From UBA6164 sp963979005 (GTDB taxonomy: Bacteria; Patescibacteriota; Gracilibacteria; BD1-5; UBA6164): a stretch of 17,815 nt of DNA. The DNA lies in NCBI GenBank assembly GCA_963979005.1, contig CAXBVF010000016.1, forward strand, positions 1 through 17,815. The letters run 5' to 3'. Both the position numbers and the translations under genes were made by a program. Within the stretch, counting starts at the first letter, position 1. Every line of letters begins with the position of its first letter. Of the stretch, positions 8,148 to 17,632 are shown piece after piece. The notes under the pieces were generated by a model. That model ran no database searches, had not been told where the DNA came from, and was given only the letters and a program-made list of their open reading frames with translations.

Positions 8148-8537
8148 GAATATAAAATATATCCATTTTTCGTATATATTCATATTATCTGTTTTTGAGT
8201 CGTTTATAATAATTTCTTCTTCTATAACTATTCATGTAGATGTATTTTCTACTGCAAATGTGTTATATACCTTTTCTGAAGTTAGATATACTACATCCTC
8301 TCATTTATTTTTAAATGATTGTTGTTCTTTTAAAACCTTATTTATATAAGCTAGTGATCTTTTGTACTTTATTATTTTTTCTGCTTCTTCTATCTTATCT
8401 TTTATATTTTTATTGATTTCTGATATATATTCTATATGTGAATTAATTTTATACTCTTTGTATGTAAAGTTTAAAATCAAATATCATATGTAGAGAATAA
8501 TTCATATCATTATCAAGAATATGTATTGTTTTTTCAT
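8130..8537 (-). CDS. Small membrane-anchored coiled-coil protein, unknown (135 aa)
   Basis: Reverse-strand frame of 136 codons with four UGA read as Gly. A membrane helix (YIFLIMIGIILYIGYLILNF, residues 5-24) is followed by a Lys/Glu-rich helical region at 28-75 with heptad-like spacing, then a C-terminal part with VVYLTSEKVYNTFAVE that may form strands. The layout (short N-terminus, single anchor, external coiled coil) recalls FtsL/DivIC-type proteins, but no sequence signature supports that name. It is transcribed alone, divergent from the FecR gene and convergent with the pilin-like gene. The last codons (KDTY and stop) lie inside the shared terminator hairpin. Confidence 0.75.
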
Positions 8538-8620
8538 ATTTTTTGGATATTTTTAAAAATTATATAAAATGGTATTTATATATTAACTAGTTTAATTTTA
8601 TTTACTTTATAATACCTATA

Positions 8621-9817
8621 ATGACTAAAATAAAAAATAAATTTATAATTTTTATTATACTAATAATTATATGAATTATATGATTCTGAATTTTTTCTTC
8701 ATTTTATAATAAGAATGTGGATAGAGACTCTTATGTTATTTTATTAAACTGAAAAGCTGTACTCAATAACAATATATTGAGCTTAGATGAAAAAGAAAAA
8801 CTTTCTATATGAGATACTATCAGAACTATATGAGAAGATGCCTTAGCTATATTAGAATGGTGAGATTGAAGTGTTACTAGATTATGATGAGATACTAGTA
8901 TAGAAATAAACGAATTATTTGTTTCTAACGACCTTTGAAAATTAAATATATCATTTGAACTTATTAACTGAAAAACTTGGTCTAATGTTATTTCATTTTT
9001 ATGAGAAGACTCATATTTTAAAGAATACTTTAGAGACTCGGAAGCCGCTGTTAGGTGAACTATATTTAATGTTGATTTAGATAATGATTATTTATATGTA
9101 CTTGATCATAAATTAAATCTTAAAACAGATACTTGAGAAGTTATTGTAGTCGATGAACAACAACCTATAAATCTAAAGACATTTAGTTTTATAGAACTTG
9201 CAGAATTTCTTAACAATTTCAAGGACAAGGCTTGGGAAAATTTAAATAATAATTTTGATAGTGCCTTCTTTGATACTTTAAAAAGCAGAGCAAACGAAGA
9301 TTTAAATAATCTTATTAATTTAAGAAATATTGATATCAATTGAGTAATAAACGATTCAGAAGCTAGGGAAGAGCTATATAATGAATTATTAACAGAATAT
9401 CAAAAAATAAATTTTATAAAAGTAGATGATGGAGAATTATTTGAAGCTAAATTAGAGATAAAAGAACAACTAGTTAAACTAGCAAATGCTAGAGAAAAAG
9501 CAATATTACTAGAGAATACATTATATGATTTCAAGGATATAATAGACTCAAAAGATTATAGTGAATTAGATAAAATATTACCTATACTTTCAGATAATAA
9601 AGATTTACTAGACAGTCTAAATCTAAAAAATCATATTAATCTTGATTCTATTCCAGATGATTTAAAAGAGAGTTTTTGAGAAAATTTTAATCAATTAAAA
9701 GATATGTTTTGAGGATCATTAATAGATGTTAAGAGCTTAGATATTGATGTAAAATCAATTGAAGAAAAAGCTAGTCAAGCTTTAAAAGATGGTTTAGATA
9801 GTTTATTTAATAAATAG
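8621..9817 (+). CDS. Membrane-anchored FecR-domain protein
   Basis: 398 aa. One N-terminal anchor (about 7-28), then a FecR-like domain outside the membrane: GDTIRT at 64-69, LEWGDGSVTRLGGDTSIEI just after, LINGKTW in the middle, and AVRGTIFNVDL at 143-153, the motif that closes FecR domains (AVRGTxFxV). The C-terminal half (about 190-398) is Asp/Glu/Lys-rich and helical, with no catalytic motif. In other bacteria FecR domains sense periplasmic signals and pass them to membrane partners. Here the partner is probably the CHASE2 cyclase directly downstream. Its TAG stop lies in the same frame as the cyclase with only two codons before the proposed TTG start, so the genes are tightly coupled. 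A TATAAT at 8608-8613 lies 7 bases from the ATG, which would make the transcript almost leaderless. Confidence 0.85.
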
Positions 9818-9823
9818 TATATT

Positions 9824-11905
9824 TTGTTTAAAAATAGAATTTCAATTACAAAGAATAGAAATGTATTATCTATATCAATGTCACTCATTATTTTTTGAAT
9901 TATTTTTTTAATAAGTATTTCTAATTTTTTATATATATTTGATAAAAAAATACAGGATTTGTATTTTTTATTTAATGATACAAATATAAATAAGGATATA
10001 ATAGTTGTAGAAATAGATGAAGATACTCTTTCATGAAGAAAAAATGTAAACTGAGAAGTAATAGTTGAATGATTATGAAGGTTTCCTTTTGATAGGAGAT
10101 ATTATGCAACAGTAATAGATAATTTAAATAATGCTTGAGCATCTGTAGTAGCACTTGATATAATTTTCTGAGAAAAAAGTGATACTGAGTCAGATGATAT
10201 TTTATCTAATTCTATGAAAAATGCATGAAATGTTATTCTTTGACTTTGGCCAAATTCAAGTTGAGTTTTACAATATCCTTACGAAAAATTCAGAAAATAT
10301 ATATTTACTTCAGGTTATTATGCTCCTAATATTGATAAAACTACAAATGTAGTTTATTCTATAAAACCTTATTCACAGTTTAGATGAATAGATGAAATAT
10401 ATGAACATTTTTCTATATCTATAATCAGATGATTTTATGCAAAAATATATGATAATGATGACTATTTAAGCTCTAAACGTATTTTTAAAGATGATAATAT
10501 ACTTATATCTGACAAAATAGAGTTAACTAGATCTAGAGAACTCCAAAATGAGGTTTTAATCAACTATAATAATAGTTATAAATTTACTAAAAAATCATTC
10601 TTAGATATTTATAATAATCAGTTTGATCCTGAATTAGTTAAGGATAAGATTATATTAATATGAGCTACCGCAAAATGAATTAAAGATGTATTTAACACTC
10701 CTTTATGAACAGAGTATTGAGTTTATGTTCATGCAAATATGATAAATACTATTCTTACAAAGAATGGAATAAAATATTTCAATAAAACGCTAGAATGGTT
10801 TTTAATATTTTTACTTATTATTGTTTCAGTATATTTTAATTTTAGTAAATCATCATATATTTTAGTTTTGAGTAATATAGCCCTTACTTCTATATTTATA
10901 TTATGAGTTTTATATATCACACTACTTACAACTGCGTTATTAAACTATCCTATTGAATTATTTATAGCTTTGATACTTTCTTTAACTGTTTCAAATGTAG
11001 CCAAGTATTTAATAGAAAACAAACATAAAACTAGATTAAATAAGGCTCTTTCAGAATATGTATCTGAAGATGTAGCACATGAAATATTATCAGGAGACTG
11101 AAGAGTTAATTTGGATTGAGAAAATAAGGATATTTGAATATTTTTCTCTGACATAGAATGATTTACTAGTATATCAGAACAATTTTCACCAGAATTATTA
11201 GTATCTTTTCTTAGAGAATATCTAAGTGAAATGTCTAACATTATTATGGATGAAAAGTGATTTATAAATAAGTACGAATGAGATGCTATAATTGCATTAT
11301 GGTGAGTTTTTTGAAAAGATTCTATGGAATCATACCAAATATGTTTATCTTCGTTAGAACAACAAAAAAGACTCAAAGAATTAAACATTGAATGGTGAAA
11401 AAGATGATTTGCGGAGATAAAAACTAGAATATGAATTCATTATTGACATGCTATTATTTGAAATATATGAGCAGAGTGAAGAAAGATGGAATTTACAGCT
11501 CTTTGAGATAATGTAAACCTAGCATCCCGCTTAGAATGAGTAAATAAATTTTATTGAACGAATATATGTGCGAGTGAGGATATATATAAACTAGAAAAAG
11601 AGCATTTTGAATTTAGATATTTAGACAAAATAAGAGTTAAATGAAAAGAAAATTCTATAGATATTTATGAACTAATAGCTTTAAAATGAGAGCTATCAAA
11701 TAAACAAAAGGATTTATACTTAAAATTTGAAGAAGCAATAGAATTATATAAAGACATGAAATTTGAGGAAGCATGAAAAGTATTTACACTTCTATCAAAA
11801 TGATGAGATAATCCAAGTACAACCTATAAACAAAGATGTGAAGTTTTTCAAAAAAAATCCCCTAAAGCTGATTGGGATAGGATTTGGGTAATGGAAGATA
11901 AATAA
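9824..11905 (+). CDS. CHASE2-domain class III adenylate cyclase (membrane receptor cyclase)
   Basis: 693 aa from the TTG start. Order: basic N-terminus, TM helix (about 20-40), extracytoplasmic CHASE2 domain (about 45-310; IVVVEIDEDTLS, YYATVIDNLNNAGASVVALD), three TM helices (about 322-400), then a class III cyclase domain. Catalytic residues are all present: metal-binding D443 (FFSDIEGFTS) and D487 (KYEGDAIIALWG), purine-selecting K484 with T558 (FTALGDNVNLASRLE), transition-state N565 and R569. This K/T pair favours ATP, so cAMP is the likely product. The C-terminus is TPR-like and ends DWDRIWVMEDK, as in other CHASE2 cyclases. TTG is preferred to the in-frame ATG at 9878 because it keeps the positive residues needed before TM1. 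Glycine is UGA about 40 times and GGN only 3 times. It is coupled to the FecR gene upstream. Confidence 0.95.
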
Positions 11906-11924
11906 TTTTTATGTATTAATAATT

Positions 11925-11960
11925 AAAAAAATAGTCAAAAAAGTTTGACTATTTTTTTTT
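11925..11960 (+). terminator. Rho-independent terminator after the cyclase gene
   Basis: A perfect 15-bp inverted repeat (11925-11939 and 11944-11958) with loop AAAG and a run of nine T. It lies 19 bases after the stop and closes the FecR-cyclase unit before the two tRNA genes. Confidence 0.9.
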
Positions 11961-11992
11961 CTATATATAATAGCTCCCGCAATAAGTGATAC

Positions 11993-12067
11993 GCGGCCAT
12001 CGTCTAGGGGTTAGGACTTCTGGTTTTCATCCAGGCAACCGGGGTTCGATTCCCCGTGGCCGTACCA
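11993..12067 (+). tRNA. trnE: tRNA-Glu (TTC)
   Basis: Cloverleaf with acceptor GCGGCCA/TGGCCGT, anticodon stem closing on loop TTTTCAT with TTC, T arm CGGGG-TTCGATT-CCCCG, A73 and encoded CCA. The first acceptor pair is G1-U72 rather than G-C, which is unusual but does not change identity. Confidence 0.95.
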
Positions 12068-12080
12068 TTATTGCATATAT

Positions 12081-12155
12081 CGCGGGGTAGAGAAGTGGTA
12101 TCTCGTCGGGCTCATAACCCGAAGATCACTGGTTCAAGTCCAGTCTCCGCAACCA
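12081..12155 (+). tRNA. trnfM: Initiator tRNA-fMet (CAT)
   Basis: The anticodon loop CTCATAA carries CAT. Two initiator marks are present: a C1-A72 mismatch at the end of the acceptor and three consecutive G-C pairs (GGG/CCC) at the base of the anticodon stem. CCA is encoded. It lies 13 bases after tRNA-Glu and is probably cotranscribed with it. Confidence 0.95.
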
Positions 12156-12168
12156 ATTAAAAATCAAT

Positions 12169-12205
12169 AAAAAAGCTATGTTTTATTACGAAACATAGCT
12201 TTTTT
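12169..12205. terminator. Bidirectional terminator between tRNA-fMet and the secretion cluster
   Basis: AAAAAAGCTATGTTT (12169-12183) pairs perfectly with 12191-12205 over 15 bp around a 7-base loop. The A-tract and T-tract allow action on both the tRNA transcript and the convergent reverse-strand operon, whose last stop lies 4 bases away. Confidence 0.9.
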
Positions 12206-12208
12206 AGT

Positions 12209-12646
12209 TTATTTATATATCCAAGGTGCAATTAGATTTAGTATTACTCAGCTAAGAAATAATATAACTAATCATATAAGGGTTCATGTTATTCTTTTTT
12301 TAGAATCATCTTTTAATGCTTGATCTATTCATCACATAGAATATAATATACCATTTATAACAATATATAATACTCAAGCAAGTGCAGCTATAAACGTAAA
12401 ATATTTAATAATTTTTCATAATAAAACTGTAACTAAAGATAATCATTTAGGTATTTCGCAATAATATTTTTCATTTTCTTTACCCTCATTTTCTACTTTA
12501 CATTCATCTAACATTGCACTTAAATCAATACTTACACTTGTTTTTATTGTTGAATCTCAATCTGCTGCATAAGTATTTGAAATACTATTTACTGATAATA
12601 TTAATAGAGAAAAAATTAATATATATTTTATTAAAAGGCTTTTCAT
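12209..12646 (-). CDS. Secreted or inserted VirB2/TrbC-like pilin protein (single module)
   Basis: 145 aa. A signal peptide (MKSLLIKYILIFSLLILSV, cleavage likely after NTYAA near 29) is followed by a short external part with two Cys (in MLDECKVEN and YYCEIPK) that could form a disulfide, then two helices (about 68-95 and 115-140) joined by a charged loop with GGIDQALKDDSKKRIT. This is the size and pattern of VirB2-type subunits, whose mature form is two helices and a basic loop. It is the last gene of the reverse-strand cluster, 4 bases after the three-module protein, and ends next to a shared terminator. The family call rests on topology, not on a long sequence signature. Confidence 0.8.
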
Positions 12647-12650
12647 AGTT

Positions 12651-13571
12651 TTAAACAGTTAGAGTTATTAAATCTTTTAAGAAAGCGTAAGATGCTAATA
12701 ATATTATTGTAGCAATAATTGTATTGATAACAATACTTTTTGCTTTTTTTACTCTTTCTTCATCTCCATTTGATGTTATATAATAATATCAAGCTAATGT
12801 TAGGAAGAATATTGCTACTGGTCCTGCAAAGAATAATGCCAGATTTTCTAATGTTTCAAATAAATTTGCTCAGTCAGATATACTTCAAGTATATACTATG
12901 GATTGCCAACCTTCTATAAATCAAACGAATATAAGTCATACAAGAGACCACAAAATTTTATTTTTTGCTTCTGTCATTTGTTCCTCTCTTCATCTAGCTG
13001 TCATTATTTTGATTCCAGAAAGAATTATCATAAATATAGCTATTCATATAATAGCAGTTTCTATAAACATAACTATTCATCAGTTTATTGTATCATCAAA
13101 TAGTTTTGTGTTTATAAATATACTGACTTCTGATTGAGCTAATTGACTAGTCCATGTTCAATGAATATTTCCATCAATTGCTCATCTATTAGCTATGAAT
13201 AGGTTATAAACTGTTCAAGGAATATTAATAAAAACTAATCATACAAGTGTATACCATAATTGTCTTTTAGAAGTACTTAATTTGTCTTCATCTGTTCACA
13301 TTGAAATAACCATTTGTATTCAAATATATACCATAAAGATTACAAGTAATCACGATATAATATATTTTATCATAGTAAGAATACTAAATCATACATTTTT
13401 AACATCTTCTTGAATATCTCAAGTACCTGCAATACCATTTAAAGAGTGTTCAGTTATATTATTTATTCATTGAATAGTCTCTAATCAGTCTACTCATGCA
13501 TTTACAGCAGAAGTACTAAATATCGCAAATGTAATAAGAAACAGAGTAATAATTTTAATTATGTTTTTCAT
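12651..13571 (-). CDS. Membrane protein with three tandem pilin-like (VirB2-type) modules, copy 2
   Basis: 306 aa with a signal peptide (MKNIIKIITLFLITFAIFST, ending SAVNA near 25). The mature part holds three copies of one two-helix unit at about 66-121, 168-222 and 242-298. Each has a helix, a charged loop (MGTDEDKLSTSKRQL, ARGREEQMTEAKNKI, SNGDEERVKKAKSI) and a second helix ending in G-L/I-rich sequence. The loops share the pattern x-G-D/R-E-E-x-x-x-x-A/S-K. A linker with few hydrophobic residues (about 125-160) separates modules 1 and 2. Three fused VirB2-like subunits suggest a channel or platform component rather than a polymerising pilin, but that is inference. It lies 14 bases after the similar gene upstream and 4 bases before the single-module gene, so they form one operon. 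Confidence 0.85.
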
Positions 13572-13585
13572 ATTTTATTTTTATA

Positions 13586-14542
13586 TTATATTGTTGTTTC
13601 AGGAAGTATAAAGAAAGTCAGTATTAGGTAGTTTGTTACTAATATAAGTAATCATATAGTAATATACATAATACTAGCTTTAGCTTTTTTTAACTTTTCT
13701 TCATCTCAAGCTGATACTAAAACAGAAAATCATGCATAGATTATCATTAATATTACAACAATACCAACAAATCCATTAACCCAGTCAATAATTTTAACTA
13801 CTATAGCAGCAAATCATTCCAAATCTACTACAGTTTGCCTACTTTGACAAATTGTACTAAAACATTCAGTTTTTCAATAAATAGTATTAACAAGTGCTCA
13901 TGATATCTTAACTACAACAAATCATATAGCAGCATACATTACAGTCATTTTTCAATTTTTAGCTTTTTCTTCATCTCAGTTAGAAGTAACAAGTCTAAAA
14001 AATGCATATACCATCATAGCCAAGAATATGAAACTAGTAGCAGTTTCTAATATTCATATCATTGGTTGAATAATAATTTTTATGAAATTAGTTGCAAGTG
14101 TATTACCTATCTCTTTATCAAATAATACATTTACAAAGTAATAAGAAAGTTGTGTGATAATTATTCAAACAGATATCCAAAGTATTCATTTTTTAAAATT
14201 TGAGATTTCTTCTTCTGTTTTTCATGAAAATAATAGTTTTAAAACTAATATAAGAAAATAGATTCAAGCAATTAGAAAAAATAGATTTTTCAAGTCACGA
14301 GCAATTCTGATTAATGAAAAGTAAATTCATTTTTCTCATCATATCCCTATACTGTAGTCAGTAGTTTTATTTTGAATTCAGTCTAATAGCTCATTTGTAT
14401 GAGTTCCAGATTCAGATGCAGTTCATATATTTAGGTTTTTATTATCGAGTACAGGAATTGGTGCATTTGCTGCATAAGTTGTATCAAGAAAAACTCCAAA
14501 TAACAATAATAGCATCAGACTAATTTTCGTTAATAATTTCAT
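13586..14542 (-). CDS. Membrane protein with three tandem pilin-like (VirB2-type) modules, copy 1
   Basis: 318 aa. A signal peptide (MKLLTKISLMLLLLFGVFLD, ending TTYAA near 25) leads an external segment of about 60 residues, then three two-helix modules at about 86-136, 168-220 and 252-312. Loops SGKTEEEISNFKKGI, SNGDEEKAKNGKMTV and SAGDEEKLKKAKASI are clearly related to each other and to the loops of the next gene. Two Cys (ECFSTICQ, 227 and 232) lie between modules 2 and 3. It is the first gene of the three-gene operon, with its own predicted promoter, just downstream of the VirD4-like gene and its structured terminator. Probably an inner-membrane part of a type IV secretion-like machine, as with its neighbour. 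Confidence 0.85.
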
Positions 14543-14572
14543 AAACTAAGCTAATTAATTAATATTTATATT

Positions 14573-14601
14573 ATTTTAACATATTTATAGATAAAAAACA
14601 A
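14573..14601 (-). promoter_or_regulatory. Predicted promoter of the pilin-module operon
   Basis: On the reverse strand TTGTTT (14601-14596), a 17-base spacer and an extended -10, TGTTAAAAT (-10 at 14578-14573). The ATG lies 30 bases beyond. The 15-base block TGTTAAAATAATATA is identical to that before the VirD4-like gene. Confidence 0.5.
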
Positions 14602-14610
14602 AAATAACAC

Positions 14611-14690
14611 AAAACTCCCCCTATTCACTTCGTTCATTTCCCCCTCATTGAGGGGGAGAAGACCAAAGTACTTTATTTAGGGGGAGTTTT
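14611..14690. repeat. Nested inverted repeat, GC-rich (terminator or miniature repeat element)
   Basis: The ends AAAACTCCCCCTA (14611-14623) and its exact complement (14678-14690) form a 13-bp outer stem. Inside, TCCCCCTC-ATT-GAGGGGGA (14639-14657) forms an 8-bp hairpin with the same C-run/G-run core. The 80-base unit stands out by its G/C runs in very AT-rich DNA. On the reverse strand it starts 3 bases after the VirD4-like stop and is followed by a T-rich tail, so it can act as a terminator; terminal inverted repeats also suggest a mobile miniature element. Confidence 0.75.
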
Positions 14691-14693
14691 CAT

Positions 14694-17456
14694 TTATTCT
14701 GGATTAATTCAAAGCCTAGCTTCAATTTCCATATCCACATATTTCTTTTTTCTTCAGAATTTTTTTCTAGAATATTCTTTTATAATTGCTGCTATTTTTT
14801 TATTTTGATAGTTTAAATCCCATATTGTTTTTAGATCAAATACTCTAGTTGTAGCATTATCGATATTCAGTTTACAATAGGTAGTATAATTAGCTATTCA
14901 TATAATATCTTGTTGTGATAATAATGGGGCATATTCTTTTTCCATATATTCAGCATCATCGGCACCAACCTTGAAACTCATAATAGTTCAGGCATTACCG
15001 AATACAGCATCTTTAATTGATGGTTTTCATTCTTTTCACTGACCTCATATTTGGGCAATAAATTGGTGAGCCATAATTAATATAAGTTTATATTTTCTCG
15101 CCTCACTTAATATCTCTCAAAAAGTTTCTGTTGCAAAGTTTTGAAACTCATCAACATATAGATAAAAATCTTTTCTCTCTTCTTGAGGCATATCAGCTCT
15201 ACTCATTGCTGCCATATTTATCTTTGATACAAATATTAATCAAAGTAATTGTGCATTAAGTGATCAAATTTTACCTTTAGAAAGATTTACAAGTAAAACT
15301 TTTTTATTATCCATTATTTCTCTGATATTAAAGGCTGATTTTGGTTGACCTATAATATTTCTAATTGTAGTATTTGTTATAAATGGACCAAATTTTGAAC
15401 TAAAATAAGGTATCATTTCTTGTTTCTCTCTATCTCAAGTATTTGCATATTCATGCTCCCAGAAAGACTTAACTACTGGATTTTTGATTTTAGATGTTTT
15501 ATATTTCATAAATGCATCATCCACAAAAAGTCTAGGTACATCTATAAGAGTTCATCCATCTTCTACATCTTCCATTAGAGTCAAACATCCATTACGGAAA
15601 TAATGCTGTATTCTAGGACCAAATACTTCATCACCGAATATTTTTATAAAGATTTCAGTAGCATCCATAGCAGCTCTATCCATTTCTCTTTTTCTAATTT
15701 CTGGATCTGTTGCTGTTATTTCAAGCATATTAAGCCCCATTGGTCTTTCAGTATCAGCAGGATCAAATATTGTTATATCTTTTGCTCTTTCTTTTGGTGC
15801 AAATTCTAGTACATCTTCAACTAAATCACCATGTGGATCAATAATACATAATCCATCTCCATTCCGAAGGTCTTGTCTAGCTAAATATCAAATAAATACT
15901 GATTTTCAACCTCATGACTTTCAAATAACATAATGATGTCTTCATCTATCTTTTCTATTAAAATAGATAGGTGTTTTTTTGTTTCTATATTCATTCCATC
16001 CAAGTAAAACTCAGTCTCTATATACAGGAAATCATCATAGTTTCCTGTGAACTTTTACTAGATTTCAGCTAGCATCTTTTTCCTCTAAAATAGTTGCCTG
16101 ACTAGGAAATTTTAGATTATGAGGAATTGGTAATTTTTTATATTCTAACCAACTAATTATTGGAGATTTATTATAAGTTATATCAGGTAGGTGATAAAGA
16201 GTTGATACTTCATCAATAGATAAAAATGAAATATTTTGAAAAAATCATACTAATTTAAATTTAAATCAAATATACCTTAAAGGTGTAAATATAAAAGGAA
16301 GAGCATCCTCTCTTACTTGAGGGTTATCTAGGCTATTATTATATTCATCAGTAAAAATAGAAGCAGCGGCCACAATAGCATGTACTCAATTTTCTGCATT
16401 TTGTGATTCTTTACTACTTACTAATATTCTAATAGATGTAGTAAAAAATGGTTGTCATGCAGATTCTCACATTATTTTTTGAGCCTCAGTTTCTGCTTGA
16501 TTGAATATTTTATAAGCATCTCATTCACTAGCTCAAGGAGCATTATTTGATGAGACCATATCTTCTGGTCATTCTATAATAGCTACTAGAGGATTCCACA
16601 GCCATCAAAGTATAGAAAAAAGAGGTTTTTTAGTTTTTTTATATTTTCATTTTGCTACAAGCGATGCAGCTTTTTTAGCTTTTTTATTGAATCAAAATTC
16701 AGGCTTAATTACTAATTGGTAAACGGCTTTATCATCTTTATTTAATCATCCAAAAACATTTGTAAAGTTGTTTATTGGGTCATCTTCTAGGTATTTATAG
16801 GTTTTTATAGGGTAAACATCATCATTTTCTTTTCAAAGTGATGCTCATCTCATTTTATATCATTTTGGTTTTATATTTATATAATCTTTTTTATCTACCA
16901 CTATTATTTCTGCATCAGTATAAACAGATGTTAAATGCTGAGAGACTAGATTTACATAAGATTTATATGTAACTACATAAAAGCATACCTCATTATTTTC
17001 ATAAACAAGTTCTAAAGAAATTTTAGAATGTCTAAATATAGCATTTAAAACTGTATCTTTTAATCATGCTTCAGATAGCTTATGAATTGCCTTATAGAAC
17101 ATGCTCATCATTCAAATCTTTTCTTTGAAATCTTTTTTTGTCTCTTTCTCTTTATCTAGTTTTGAATCTGCTCTTGGTAGGGTAACTTTTAAATACCTTA
17201 AATTTTTTGAATAAAATAGTTCGAATAAAAAACGAATAGTTTTAATAAAAACATATCCTCATACAAGTATTAATGCACCTATTAGTAAGTAATATGCTAT
17301 AGTCATTAAAAAATCTATACTTGAGTCAAACATTCAAGCTTCAGATGAACTAGTTTTTTCTTTAGTTGGAGTTAGGCTTGTAGGTCTAGCCAAAGCTGCA
17401 AAACTAATATTGACTTCTGTAATATAACAGATAATTGCGAAAAGAATTTTTTTCAT
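14694..17456 (-). CDS. VirD4/TraG-like type IV secretion coupling ATPase
   Basis: 920 aa. N-terminal hydrophobic segment (MKKILFAIICYITEVNISFA, possibly a signal) and a TM helix at about 45-72, then a long region before the P-loop domain. Walker A GKSGGGKS is at 512-519, with three of its four glycines encoded by UGA. IIDPHGDLVEDVLEF follows with D540 and D543, as in the VirD4/TraG families, and YLYVDEFQNFATETF carries the Walker B acidic pair D769/E770. The downstream EARKYKLILIMAHQFIAQI motif is typical of TraD/TraG C-terminal domains. VirD4-type ATPases are inner-membrane hexamers that recruit DNA or protein substrates. No relaxase or VirB4 is in the window, so protein secretion or pilus function is as likely as conjugation. 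The in-frame CGG at residue 531 (LARQDLRNGDG) reads sensibly as Arg. Confidence 0.92.
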
Positions 17457-17484
17457 TTAATTTTATTTATATTTAATCTATATT

Positions 17485-17493
17485 ATTTTAACA
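17485..17493 (-). promoter_or_regulatory. Predicted extended -10 of the VirD4-like gene
   Basis: Reverse-strand TGTTAAAAT (17493-17485) with the same downstream AATATA as at 14567-14581. The ATG lies 28 bases after the -10. No good -35 is visible at 16-18 bases. Confidence 0.4.
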
Positions 17494-17607
17494 CAAAAAA
17501 CGTATTTATAAAAATTAATGGTATTGACGATAATGTATTAGCTTTTTTAATTAATATTTATTAATTTTTTTATAATATTGTAAAGCTATTTATATTAAAA
17601 TAAATGG

Positions 17608-17632
17608 CTTATTTATTGAAATAAGTTATAAT
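17608..17632 (+). promoter_or_regulatory. Predicted pilin promoter with overlapping inverted repeat
   Basis: TATAAT (17627-17632) lies 34 bases before the pilin ATG. CTTATTT (17608-17614) and AAATAAG (17619-17625) form a 7-bp inverted repeat filling the spacer region where a -35 would be; no good -35 is seen. The placement suggests an activator or repressor site. Confidence 0.4.

Noticed and set aside
9878..9880. ATG at 9878 as start of the cyclase
   Set aside because: It would begin directly in the first membrane helix and drop the positive residues before it; the upstream TTG fits topology and gene coupling better, though ATG is not excluded.
9106..11388. Reverse-strand open frames within the FecR and cyclase genes
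   Set aside because: They are antisense to two genes with clear domain motifs and lack any recognisable features.
12898..13137. Plus-strand open frames at 12898-13137
   Set aside because: Antisense to the three-module membrane protein gene, which has a signal peptide and internal repeats in its own frame.
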